Below the pieces are notes generated by a model. That model worked only from the letters and a program-made list of their open reading frames with translations, was not told where the DNA came from and ran no database searches. Below, in pieces: positions 19,851 to 27,755 of a stretch of 34,589 nucleotides of DNA (positions are counted from its first letter, which is position 1; the number at the start of each line of letters is the position of its first letter). The position numbers and the translations under genes are program-made. Origin of the DNA: Brevinematales bacterium (GTDB lineage: Bacteria > Spirochaetota > Brevinematia > Brevinematales > JAOACQ01); NCBI GenBank assembly GCA_026417755.1, contig JAOACQ010000069.1, positions 1-34,589 of the forward strand. The letters run 5' to 3'.

Positions 19851-19885
19851 TTTCTTGCTTCAATTAGAATTTAGGAGGGTCGTTA

Positions 19886-20902
19886 ATGAAAGATATTTGG
19901 AAAGATTCTTTGTTTCCATCTGAAGTTAGATATGATAAGAATGTTTATACAGATAGTTATGGAAAGTTTTCTATTTATCCATTCGATAAAGGGGTGGGGG
20001 TTACGATAGCAAATTCTTTAAGAAGAATTCTTCTTAGTGCTATTCCCGGTTATGCGATAACCTCTGTTAAAATAGAAGGCGTTAATCATGAGTTTGAACC
20101 TATTAAAGGTGTAAAGGAAGATTTTACTGATATAATTCTTGCTTTAAAAAAAGTGAGAGTTAAATTAACAGATGGTAGTGACAAGAAGATTATAAGAGTT
20201 GTTAAGAAAGGAAAAGGTGAGTTTGTTGCTAAAGATTTGGTTGTAGATCCAACTGTTGAAGTTTATAATCCTGATCTTAAAATTGCAACTTTAAATGATG
20301 AAGCTGAACTTTATATCGATATTCAAATAGAGCTTGGAAAAGGTTATAGATCAGCAGAAGATCTTCTTGATTCAAATTCTGTGATTTCTGTTATTCCTAT
20401 AGATGCTATATTTTCTCCTGTTTTAAGAGTAAACTATTATATTGAAGATTATAGAGTGGGTGAAAAAACTGATTGTGAGAAGGTTGTTCTTGAGATCTGG
20501 ACTAATGGTGGACTTTCTCCTATTGATGCATTAACAGGTGCTGCTAAGATATTGAAAAAGTATTTTTCTATATTTGTTGGTTTTGAACCTGAAGATGATG
20601 AATCATTAGTGGATATTGCTGTTGCGACTTCGAGAGATGATATAATGTCGAAGTCAATAGCTGATCTTGAGCTTTCTGTGAGATCATCCAATTGTCTTAG
20701 GGCTGCAAATATTTCAACTATTGGCCAGTTAATGTCTTATACAAAACAGGATTTACTCAATATAAAGAACTTTGGTAGAAAATCTCTCAATGAAATAGTT
20801 GATAAACTTAAACTTTATGGTTTAACCCTCAAAGATGGTGAAAACTATGAAGAAATAACAGATAGAGAAGATGAGCAGGAAAATTTAGAGGAGGGCGAGT
20901 AA
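19886..20902 (+). CDS. rpoA: DNA-directed RNA polymerase subunit alpha
   Basis: Alpha dimerises to scaffold RNA polymerase and reads UP elements and activators. The 338 residues have the N-terminal domain (GVTIANSLRRILLSAIPGYA, the dimerisation segment), a linker, and the C-terminal domain LELSVRSSNCLRAANISTIG with KNFGRKSLNEIVDKL; the arginine of VRSSNC corresponds to the DNA-contacting R265. It ends in an acidic tail. A strong AGGAGG (19873-19878) lies 7 bases before the ATG. rplQ begins 1 base after the stop. Confidence 0.98.
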   Translation: MKDIWKDSLFPSEVRYDKNVYTDSYGKFSIYPFDKGVGVTIANSLRRILLSAIPGYAITSVKIEGVNHEFEPIKGVKEDFTDIILALKKVRVKLTDGSDKKIIRVVKKGKGEFVAKDLVVDPTVEVYNPDLKIATLNDEAELYIDIQIELGKGYRSAEDLLDSNSVISVIPIDAIFSPVLRVNYYIEDYRVGEKTDCEKVVLEIWTNGGLSPIDALTGAAKILKKYFSIFVGFEPEDDESLVDIAVATSRDDIMSKSIADLELSVRSSNCLRAANISTIGQLMSYTKQDLLNIKNFGRKSLNEIVDKLKLYGLTLKDGENYEEITDREDEQENLEEGE

Positions 20903-20903
20903 T

Positions 20904-21278
20904 ATGAGACACGGAGATAAGGTCAAAAATTTTAGTAGAACTTATTCACATAGGCATGCGTTGCTTAAAAATTTAGCTATTTCTCTTTATAAATATGAGT
21001 CTATAACCACAACGCTTGAAAAGGCAAAGGCATTAAGACCATTTGTTGAAAAACTTATTACTAAAGCAAAAAATGACACAGTGGCATCAAGGAGACTTGT
21101 CTTTTCAAGATTAAGAGATGACAAGATTGTTAAGAAACTTTTTGAAGATATTGCTCAAAGATATAAAAATAGAAATGGTGGTTATACTAGAATATATAAG
21201 CTGGGTCACAGAGCAGGTGATGCTTCTGAAATGGCCATAATTGAGCTTGTTGAGGAGATGCTTGTTGAGAAGAAGTAA
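20904..21278 (+). CDS. rplQ: 50S ribosomal protein L17
   Basis: L17 lies at the tunnel-exit side of the 50S. The 124 residues start MRHGDKVKNFSRTYSHRHAL and contain ITTTLEKAKALRPFVEKLIT and GGYTRIYKLGHRAGDASEMA, all family hallmarks. It is the last ribosomal gene of the run. Its 3' end contains GAGGAG (21252-21257), which is placed to serve the following membrane-protein frame. An intrinsic terminator begins 19 bases after its stop. Confidence 0.98.
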   Translation: MRHGDKVKNFSRTYSHRHALLKNLAISLYKYESITTTLEKAKALRPFVEKLITKAKNDTVASRRLVFSRLRDDKIVKKLFEDIAQRYKNRNGGYTRIYKLGHRAGDASEMAIIELVEEMLVEKK

Positions 21279-21786
21279 ACTTATTTTATTCATAATGCCC
21301 CTATTTTTAGTAGGGGCTTTTTTTTTAGATTTATTTTTTAAGATTTTATTATTTGTTTCTGTTGTTTTGTTTTTATTGTTCTATAACTATCGTTTGTTTT
21401 TTAAAGCTATTAATGTTTTGTTGGGGATTTTTGTTTCTATTTTGCCTTTTTTGCTTTCTATTATTTTTAATAACAAGGAAGGCAAAATTTTTTATTTTTT
21501 GGGGTTAAAATTTTATTCTCTTGGTATCTTGAAATCTATGAATTACTTATTAAATATACTTAGTATTGGCCTTTTTTCGTTTTTTATTATTAAAGTATTA
21601 AATTTTTTTGAATTTTTCAAAGATAAGAGATTTTATGTGTTTTTTATGGCGATAGAATTTTATTCTGAGTTAGTTACAGACTTTTTTAAAGAATTTAAAA
21701 ACATTAAACTTTCTAGAATAATAGAATTCATTGATAAAAAATATAAATATTACAAAAACATTAGTCGTCAATCAGACGAATCATAA
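21265..21786 (+). CDS. Small hydrophobic membrane protein, weakly EcfT/CbiQ-like
   Basis: I do not recognise this gene with confidence. From TTG at 21265 the frame gives 173 residues: a positive start (RRSK), about four or five hydrophobic segments, and a charged C-terminal third. This pattern and the segment FYSELVTDFFKEFKNIKL are weakly reminiscent of EcfT/CbiQ proteins, whose genes often follow rplQ, but no signature motif is present. The TTG is chosen because GAGGAG lies 7 bases upstream, inside rplQ (14-base overlap). An ATG at 21295 is the alternative but has no ribosome binding site. The rplQ terminator falls inside this frame. The 3' end overlaps the convergent hom gene by 26 bases. 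Confidence 0.5.
   Translation: MRRSKLILFIMPLFLVGAFFLDLFFKILLFVSVVLFLLFYNYRLFFKAINVLLGIFVSILPFLLSIIFNNKEGKIFYFLGLKFYSLGILKSMNYLLNILSIGLFSFFIIKVLNFFEFFKDKRFYVFFMAIEFYSELVTDFFKEFKNIKLSRIIEFIDKKYKYYKNISRQSDES
21297..21326 (+). terminator. Intrinsic terminator after rplQ
   Basis: A perfect 7-bp stem GCCCCTA (21297-21303) / TAGGGGC (21311-21317) with a 7-base loop is followed at once by nine Ts (21318-21326). It lies 19 bases after the rplQ stop and is the only strong intrinsic terminator seen in the + strand gene run. It overlaps the coding frame of the downstream membrane protein, so any expression of that gene from upstream needs readthrough. On the minus strand it lacks a T run. Confidence 0.92.
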
Positions 21787-23038
21787 CTCCCCTTTTCTTT
21801 GAAAAGTCAAATCTTTCAATATTATCAAGGGCATTTTTAATATTTTTTTCTCTGGCTGGATGGGTTGTAAGAATTAAAGGGACATATTTTTCTTTACTTC
21901 TTTCTTTTTGAATTAAAGAAGCTATACTTATATTATTTTCTGCAAATACACCTGAAATCTTGCTTAATACACCAGGTTTATCAGGAACAAGAAACCTTAT
22001 ATAATACCTTGATTCAATTTCTCCAATATCTTTAACAGGATGATTTGAAATATGTTTGAGCTTTGTGTGACTTTTTCCCTTTGCGATCTCTATTATATCT
22101 CCTACTACTGCAGTAGCAGTAGGAAATGCTCCAGCACCTTTGCCATAGTAGAGAGAATTACCAAAATATTCACTTTCAAGAAATACGGCATTATATTCAT
22201 TTCTTACAGAAGCAAGGAGATTTTCTTTTGAGACTAGACAGGGATGAACCCTAACCTCTATTGAGTTATCAGGGTCTAATTTTGCAATAGCAAGCAATTT
22301 TAAAATGTAGCCAAGTTCATCCGCATTTTTTATGTCTTCAAGTTCGATATGTTGTATCCCTTCTATATAAACGCAACCAAAATCAATTGGTGAGTTAAAG
22401 GCTATTTGACCTAAAATTGCGATCTTATGAGCAGCATCTGTACCATTAATATCGAGGGTTGGGTCTGCTTCTGCAAAACCTAATTTTTGAGCTTCTTTCA
22501 AAGCTGTGTGAAAACTTATATTTTCTTCATACATTTTGGTTAAAATAAAATTTGTAGTTCCATTTACTATCCCAAATATACCTTTAATTTTATCGCCGGC
22601 TAAGGCATCGAAGATAGTTCTAATGATTGGAATGCCACCACAAACACTTGCTTCAAAACCTATTGTTTTACCCTTTTCTTCACCTAATTTGAATAAGTCA
22701 AGACCTTTCTCTGCAAGTAAAGCCTTGTTTGCTGTTACAACATTTTTCCCATTTTCGAGGGATTCTTTTATAAGAGTATAAGCAAAGTTTGTTCCACCTA
22801 TTAACTCTACTATTATATCGATTTCTTTGTCATTTATAGCTAATTTATAATCTTTCGTTTTTACAATATCTTTAGAAGTTATATGGTTTAGTTTATTTTC
22901 GTCTTTATCTATAGCATATTTTATTTCAATATCTACCTTTTGTCTTTGTTTGATTAATTCTCTTTCTTTTGTTAGAAGATTTAAAACACCATTCCCAATT
23001 GTTCCAAGTCCAATTATAGCTATTTTGACATTCTTCAT
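21761..23038 (-). CDS. hom: Homoserine dehydrogenase with ACT domain
   Basis: Reduces aspartate semialdehyde to homoserine, the branch point to threonine and methionine. The 425 residues have an N-terminal NAD(P)-binding motif GLGTIGNG (10-17), GGTNFAYTLIKESLENGKNV with VTANKALLAEKG, and the catalytic region GIVNGTTNFILTKM and EADPTLDINGTDAAHKIAIL. A C-terminal ACT domain (FLVPDKPGVLSKISGVFAEN) suggests feedback control by threonine. The start at 23038 is set by GGAG 6 bases upstream; a longer frame to 23158 adds only unconserved residues. It has its own promoter and no partner genes of the pathway nearby. Confidence 0.95.
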   Translation of the reverse strand: MKNVKIAIIGLGTIGNGVLNLLTKERELIKQRQKVDIEIKYAIDKDENKLNHITSKDIVKTKDYKLAINDKEIDIIVELIGGTNFAYTLIKESLENGKNVVTANKALLAEKGLDLFKLGEEKGKTIGFEASVCGGIPIIRTIFDALAGDKIKGIFGIVNGTTNFILTKMYEENISFHTALKEAQKLGFAEADPTLDINGTDAAHKIAILGQIAFNSPIDFGCVYIEGIQHIELEDIKNADELGYILKLLAIAKLDPDNSIEVRVHPCLVSKENLLASVRNEYNAVFLESEYFGNSLYYGKGAGAFPTATAVVGDIIEIAKGKSHTKLKHISNHPVKDIGEIESRYYIRFLVPDKPGVLSKISGVFAENNISIASLIQKERSKEKYVPLILTTHPAREKNIKNALDNIERFDFSKKRGVMIRLIDD

Positions 23039-23054
23039 AAAAAGCTCCAGTATT

Positions 23055-23083
23055 ATTATACCTGATGTCTTGATAGTTTTCAA
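23055..23083 (-). promoter_or_regulatory. Promoter of hom
   Basis: On the minus strand TTGAAA (23083-23078) and TATAAT (23060-23055) are 17 bases apart, close to the sigma70 consensus. The predicted start lies near 23048, so the leader would be only about 10 bases and consist of little more than the GGAG ribosome binding site. The rest of the 152-base gap up to 23190 is AT-rich and shows nothing else. Confidence 0.6.
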
Positions 23084-23190
23084 ATTAACTACTTGTTTGT
23101 ATTGAAAGATATCATATTTTATTATCAGGTTGTTTATTAATGGAAAAGTATTAACCAATTTTATGGATATAGGTATTTTTTATTTAAAAG

Positions 23191-24006
23191 TCAGTCTTTT
23201 TCATCAAACTTTTTGTTAGATAGATTAATAAATTTGAGGGTCGAAAAATTTTTGTTTTTTTCAATTTCATATAAAGTGTTTAAAATTTCAGAAATTGTTT
23301 TTTCCTCTAATTCAGGAAGAAGAATTTCATTTTTTTCTTTATATTTGAGAGGGTTCTCAAAAATTTCAAAACTTTTATGTTTTAATTCTTTATAACATAA
23401 AGCATTGATAGATGTTAACATTAGAAGTTTTGTCAAATTGAAAAAAAATCTTTTTTTTATCAAATATTGAAAAATAGAGTATTTAAAAAGATTTGATTTT
23501 ACCTTTACTATATGCTCACTATCTCCAAAGAGGAATAGGGAAAGAAATTGATAAAATTCTTTTGACTTAGTTGAATCAATAAGTTTCTTAAGACTATATG
23601 TTTGAAGTTGTATTTTACCAATATAGAAAAGATCAAGTTCAGTTTCAAATTTTCTATGCTTACTTATAATATCGTTTGTATAGGTAATGACTATAGGATG
23701 ATAGTTTATATCGGTTAAAGCATGACAAATTGTTCCGGCTACAAACGAAAATAAACCTGGTGGAATAGATTGGTAATAATTCCATATTTTGTCATAGTTT
23801 GTTTCTGCATATCTTTTGTCCTTACCATGAAGTTTTGAGCCAAGCTCGCTCATTTTTTTTGAAAAATCATAGTAAGGAATATCAAAAGCTATAGCTCCGA
23901 TTAAATATTCGCTATAAAAATTGTTGATTTCCTGTTTTATCAATCCGTCTTTGAGTTTTTGCCTCACTAGTTCTGCAATTGTCCAGTGAACTATTTCTTT
24001 AGGCAT
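23191..24006 (-). CDS. Zinc-dependent phospholipase C-like protein
   Basis: The 271 residues match the zinc-dependent phospholipase C-like family (Pfam Zn_dep_PLPC type), which resembles the bacterial S1-P1/PLC fold. Likely metal ligands are the histidine in PKEIVHWTIAELV near the start, D in GAIAFDIPYYD, H in KLHGKD, and H and D in ICHALTDINYHPIV and HRKFETELDLF. No signal peptide is visible, so it probably acts in the cytoplasm; many such relatives have no known substrate. The start overlaps the stop of the MFS gene by 8 bases, so it ends the ZIP-MFS-PLC operon. The enzymatic role is inferred only from the family. Confidence 0.7.
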   Translation of the reverse strand: MPKEIVHWTIAELVRQKLKDGLIKQEINNFYSEYLIGAIAFDIPYYDFSKKMSELGSKLHGKDKRYAETNYDKIWNYYQSIPPGLFSFVAGTICHALTDINYHPIVITYTNDIISKHRKFETELDLFYIGKIQLQTYSLKKLIDSTKSKEFYQFLSLFLFGDSEHIVKVKSNLFKYSIFQYLIKKRFFFNLTKLLMLTSINALCYKELKHKSFEIFENPLKYKEKNEILLPELEEKTISEILNTLYEIEKNKNFSTLKFINLSNKKFDEKD

Positions 24007-25207
24007 TTTTTTTCTCCATTGAGGAAAGAGTGAAAAGGATTAATCCGGCTATAAAAAGAATAATTATAGAAGAGATTCCAGTTCTATGATTTTTTGTTAT
24101 AAATGTTGTTATTCCAACTAAAAAAGGTCCGACTATTGTAGCAAATTTTCCGACCATATTGTATAATCCAAAAAGTTTTCCACTCTCACTTTCATTAATC
24201 ATATTTGAAAAATAGCTTCTACTTAAAGCCTGTATACCACCTTGAAAAATAGATACAAAAAAGGCAAGTATAAAAAAATGTAAAGAATTATTCATAAAAA
24301 CTGCAAATATTGTTATACAAGTATAGCCAATTATTGCAAGAATAATAGCATTTTTGGCACTTATTAATCTTGCAAATAAAGAATATAATATAGCAAATGG
24401 GAAACCTAAAAACTGAACCATAAGTAAGGCTAATATAAGCATTTTTGAAGATAATCCTATGGATATACCATAGTCAATAGACATCTTTATAATTGTGTCA
24501 ACACCGTCAATATAGCACCAGTAGGCTATGAGAAATAGGATGATTTTTTTATTTATTGGATTTTTAATCATTGAAATAAAACTATCTTTTTTAGTTTCTT
24601 TCTTTTCTTTTATGAATAAAAATAACGGAATTGAGAAAATTAGCCACCATATTCCAACAAGAAGAAAGGAAATTTTTAAGGCAATACTTTCGTTTTCTAT
24701 TTTAAATATTGAAGGGTTTTGATAAATTATTATAGTAAGAAGAAAAAGCAACCCACCACCTAAATAGCCCAGGGAATAACCAAGAGAAGATATAAAATCT
24801 CTTCTGTCTGGGATTGATACTTTGTTTAGTAAAGAGTCATAAAATACGTTCGCACCTGCAAAACCGATATAAGCAATAATATAAAATATAAGAGCAAAGA
24901 ACCAGTTTTGATTGATAATGAAAAGTAAAGATGTAAATAAAATACCAGCCAAAGCAAATATTGAAAGTAAACCTTTTTTATTATTTTTTATGTCTGAAAA
25001 AGTGCCAAGAAAGGGAAATGATATTGCAATGATTATTGATGCAATGGAACTGCCTAACCCCAGATAAAAGGTTGAAAGTTGTGTCGATTTTGTAATAAAT
25101 AGAGATTTAAAAAATATAGGGAAGAAGCCAGCCATTACAACAGTGGCAAAAGCACTGTTAGCAAAATCGTATAAAGCCCAGCTTAATTCTTCTTTTGTGA
25201 TTTTCAC
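23999..25207 (-). CDS. UMF1-family (Atg22-like) MFS transporter
   Basis: The 402 residues form a twelve-segment major facilitator of the UMF1 type, related to the yeast vacuolar effluxer Atg22. The N-terminal SWALYDFANSAFATVVMAGF and the internal GFAGANVFYDSLLNKVSIPD and SSLGYSLGYLGGGLLFLL are typical. The start is GTG at 25207, which overlaps the ZIP stop as GTGA, with a GGGG-containing site upstream. Translation is therefore coupled to the ZIP gene. Substrate is unknown; bacterial members are often annotated as amino-acid or sugar effluxers without proof. Confidence 0.85.
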   Translation of the reverse strand: MKITKEELSWALYDFANSAFATVVMAGFFPIFFKSLFITKSTQLSTFYLGLGSSIASIIIAISFPFLGTFSDIKNNKKGLLSIFALAGILFTSLLFIINQNWFFALIFYIIAYIGFAGANVFYDSLLNKVSIPDRRDFISSLGYSLGYLGGGLLFLLTIIIYQNPSIFKIENESIALKISFLLVGIWWLIFSIPLFLFIKEKKETKKDSFISMIKNPINKKIILFLIAYWCYIDGVDTIIKMSIDYGISIGLSSKMLILALLMVQFLGFPFAILYSLFARLISAKNAIILAIIGYTCITIFAVFMNNSLHFFILAFFVSIFQGGIQALSRSYFSNMINESESGKLFGLYNMVGKFATIVGPFLVGITTFITKNHRTGISSIIILFIAGLILFTLSSMEKKNA

Positions 25208-26013
25208 TTTAACCCCACATCGAGAATCATCATTATTGCAAAACCTAAGATTGCTCCAATGGTTGCAATGTCTGTATTTTTATTTCTTTCTGCTTCTGGG
25301 ATTACTTCTTCTATAACAACATAAATCATTGCCCCCGCTGCAAAAGCAAGTGCATAAGGTAGTATAAATCTTGCAGAAGATACAGAGTAGAAACCTATAA
25401 TGGCTGCAATAGGCTCAACTATACCTGACAATTGACCGTAGAAGAAACTTTTTAATCTTGAATTCCCATCCCTTCTTATCGGGAATGCTATAGCCATACC
25501 TTCGGGAAAATTCTGAAGTCCGATACCAATAGCCAGAGCTAAAGCTCCAAAAGTTGAAGCCCCATCTATGCCATGTGATACTGCTCCAAAAGCTACTCCT
25601 ATAGCAAGCCCCTCTGGGATGTTGTGGATAGTTATAGCTAAAATTCAAAGGATAGATTTTGATAATCTAGTTTTTAAACCTTCTTTTTCTTCTATTGGAG
25701 TTTCAAGATGTAGATGTGGTAAAATTAAATCAATGAGTCTTAAAACAAAAGCTCCCATAAGAAAACCTACAGATGGTGGAAACCATACAGGTAAAGAGGA
25801 GCTTTTTGATAACTCAATAGCAGGTTCAAGTAATGACCAGAAGCTAGCTGCTATCATAACCCCTGCTGCAAAGCCAAGCATCGTGTCTAAAAATTTTTGA
25901 TTAATTTTTTTAAAGAAAACTACCGTTAATGCACCTAAAGCTGTAATTCCCCATGTAAATAGGGTAGAGATAATTGTAAGATAGATTTCTGGAAGTGCTA
26001 AAAATTTTTCCAT
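25204..26013 (-). pseudogene. ZIP-family metal transporter interrupted by one in-frame TGA
   Basis: Read from ATG at 26013 (GGAG 6 bases upstream), this gives 268 amino acids of a GufA-like ZIP importer for zinc or other divalent metals, broken at codon 123 by TGA (25645-25647). The frame is unchanged across the stop. The first part holds the first membrane segments (GITALGALTVVFFKK, GFAAGVMIAASFWSLLEPAI). The second resumes ILAITIHNIPEGLAIGVAFG, whose HNIPEG is the metal-site motif of helix IV, then NFPEGMAIAFP and GAMIYVVIEEVIPEAERN. A TTA (Leu) to TGA change would explain the stop. It may be a true pseudogene, a sequence error, or read through. It is the first gene of the minus-strand operon and diverges from the CDF exporter. 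Confidence 0.85.
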
Positions 26014-26036
26014 CTTTATCTCCAAAATTGATTTTA

Positions 26037-26065
26037 ATAATAATTTTTTTTATTTAAAATGTCAA
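26037..26065 (-). promoter_or_regulatory. Promoter of the ZIP-MFS-PLC operon
   Basis: Minus strand TTGACA (26065-26060), a 17-base spacer and TATTAT (26042-26037) place transcription start near 26030, about 17 bases before the ZIP ATG. The -35 box lies within the imperfect palindrome described separately. Confidence 0.65.
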
Positions 26066-26085
26066 ATTTATGAGAAATTTTGACT
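26061..26085. promoter_or_regulatory. Candidate operator palindrome between ZIP and CDF genes
   Basis: GTCAAATTT (26061-26069) and AAATTTTGAC (26075 onward) form an imperfect inverted repeat with one extra T in the right arm. It overlaps the -35 box of the ZIP promoter and lies between two divergent metal transport genes, so a metal-responsive repressor site (Zur- or Fur-like in position) is plausible. The sequence alone does not identify the regulator. Confidence 0.35.
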
Positions 26086-26126
26086 TTTAATATTTTTGTA
26101 AGAATCTTCTTTAAAATCAAAATTAT

Positions 26127-26155
26127 TTGACTTATTAATTACTATGCACTAAAAT
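26127..26155 (+). promoter_or_regulatory. Promoter of the CDF exporter gene
   Basis: TTGACT (26127-26132), a 17-base spacer and TAAAAT (26150-26155) give a good sigma70-type match on the + strand, with start near 26162 and the CDF ATG at 26176. Confidence 0.6.
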
Positions 26156-26175
26156 ATTTTTTAAGGTAAAAATTA

Positions 26176-27045
26176 ATGAAAAGAGAAAAAAAATACTACG
26201 GCTATTTAGAGGGGTGGCTTTCGATCGTTGTTAATACCTTGTTATTTATATTAAAACTTTATGCTGGTATTGCCTCAAAATCTATCGCTGTTATTGCTGA
26301 TGCGTGGCATACTTTGTCTGATAGTCTTACCTCAATTGTTGTTATAGTGGGGTTTAAATTATCTTCAAAGCCCGCAGATAAAGAACACCCTTTTGGGCAT
26401 GGAATGATAGAAAATATCTCTTCAGTTGTCATTGCAACAATGTTAGGAATAGTAGGATTTAGTTTTATTGTTGATTCTATAAAGAAGTTGATTTCAAGAG
26501 AAAGTTTTGAGTTTAATTTTTTTGTCGGTTTTGTTGTTGTCTTGTCTATAGTTGTAAAAGAAGCTCTCGCACAATTTTCTTTTTATTTAGGTAAAAAAAT
26601 TAATTCACAGGCATTGAAAGCAGATGGGTGGCATCATCGTTCTGATGCTATTACCAGTGTGATAGTTTTTGTTGGGCTACTTCTTGGAAGATATTTCTGG
26701 TGGATTGATGGAGTTCTAGGTCTTATAGTTGCTATTGTAATTATTTATTCTGCTTTTGAGATTGTCCTCTCCTCTTCAAAAATGATTATAGGGGAAAGTT
26801 TATCAGATGAAGATTCAAAAAAAATTATTTCTCTTGTTAAGACGGTTTCAAAAGATATAGAAGAGGTCCATCATCTTCATTGTCATCAGTATGGAGATCA
26901 TAAAGAACTTACCCTTCATATAAGATTACCAAATAAAATGAGTGTTGAGGATTCTCACAGCCTTACTCAAAAGATAGAATCTTTGCTTTTTAAAGAATTA
27001 GCTATGATTGTGACTGTGCATGTTGAACCTAAAAATAAGGTTTAA
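26176..27045 (+). CDS. Cation diffusion facilitator (CDF) metal exporter
   Basis: Exports zinc or related divalent metal from the cytoplasm by exchange with protons. The 289 residues have six membrane segments and a cytosolic C-terminal domain. The transport site is H45/D49 (ADAWHTLSD) plus H153/D157 (ADGWHHRSD), a His-Asp pair arrangement more typical of zinc carriers than of manganese ones. D68, H71 and H75 (DKEHPFGHG) fall at the site-B positions of E. coli YiiP. The C-terminal domain is histidine-rich (VHHLHCHQYGDHKELTLHI). It is divergent from the ZIP importer gene; its stop overlaps the convergent truA stop by 4 bases. Confidence 0.92.
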   Translation: MKREKKYYGYLEGWLSIVVNTLLFILKLYAGIASKSIAVIADAWHTLSDSLTSIVVIVGFKLSSKPADKEHPFGHGMIENISSVVIATMLGIVGFSFIVDSIKKLISRESFEFNFFVGFVVVLSIVVKEALAQFSFYLGKKINSQALKADGWHHRSDAITSVIVFVGLLLGRYFWWIDGVLGLIVAIVIIYSAFEIVLSSSKMIIGESLSDEDSKKIISLVKTVSKDIEEVHHLHCHQYGDHKELTLHIRLPNKMSVEDSHSLTQKIESLLFKELAMIVTVHVEPKNKV

Positions 27046-27755
27046 TAGTATATTTTTTCTAAGAATAAACCTTCCGCTGGTGCTATGAGATTTTTTTTGT
27101 ATGAGTTTTCTTCTGAAATTTTTCGATAGGCAAGTAAAACTAAGTTTCCAACTATACATCTGATCATATTGTATAGAAAACTTTCTCCTGTTATTTCAAT
27201 TAATAAAAGAGGATAAAAATTTTTAATCTTTATATCGAAAACATTTCGCACTGTATCTTTTTTATCGCTTCTGGATAAATTCTTGAAATCTTTTTTACCA
27301 ATGAATAAATTTTTATACTCTTCCATCAATTCTAAATTAAGTTTTTCCTTAAGATGCCAGCAATATGGATAATATTTCCTGTCTATTTTTGGGGAGTTCC
27401 ATATTTGATAAATATATTTTTTACCTATCGCAAATTGTCTAGAATGAAAATATGTCGGAACATATTCAACATTTATTATATATATGTGTTCAAGTGAATT
27501 TCTTAAGGTTTGTTTAAATTCAGACAGGTTTATATCACTATAAGTTCTGAAGTTTACAATCTGCCCTAGAGCATGAACGCCTTTATCAGTTCTTGAGGCA
27601 GCATACAGCACGATTTCTTCATTAATAATGTTTTTTATGGCTTTTATAAGGGTAGCTTCAACTGAGTTGTCATTTTCTTTATGTTTTTGCCAGCCGTTGA
27701 ACTTACTGCCATCATAAGCCAACTTTATCTTAATATTTTTGAGTTCACTCACCAT
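27042..27755 (-). CDS. truA: tRNA pseudouridine(38-40) synthase TruA
   Basis: Makes pseudouridine at positions 38-40 of the tRNA anticodon arm. The 237 residues include the start KIKLAYDGSKFNGWQKH and the catalytic ASRTDKGVHALGQ with D57. The later FLYNMIRCIVGNLVLL is also characteristic. It is a little shorter than the usual 245-270. The ATG at 27755 lies within the end of the hslR-like gene (11-base overlap). It is the last gene of the clpB operon and converges on the CDF gene. Confidence 0.95.
   Translation of the reverse strand: MVSELKNIKIKLAYDGSKFNGWQKHKENDNSVEATLIKAIKNIINEEIVLYAASRTDKGVHALGQIVNFRTYSDINLSEFKQTLRNSLEHIYIINVEYVPTYFHSRQFAIGKKYIYQIWNSPKIDRKYYPYCWHLKEKLNLELMEEYKNLFIGKKDFKNLSRSDKKDTVRNVFDIKIKNFYPLLLIEITGESFLYNMIRCIVGNLVLLAYRKISEENSYKKNLIAPAEGLFLEKIYY

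Noticed and set aside
23039-23158. Longer N-terminus for homoserine dehydrogenase
   Set aside because: The extra 40 residues are unconserved, cover the likely promoter, and the ATG at 23038 has a good ribosome binding site.
25600-25650. Selenocysteine at the ZIP TGA
   Set aside because: ZIP proteins do not use selenocysteine at this hydrophobic position, and the bases after the TGA show no convincing SECIS hairpin, only a weak CTATA/TATAG pairing.
25204-26025. Two separate ZIP genes or a frameshift
   Set aside because: The two parts are exactly in frame and joined by one TGA, and the join matches ZIP family sequence on both sides, so it is one gene with a stop and not two genes or a frameshift.
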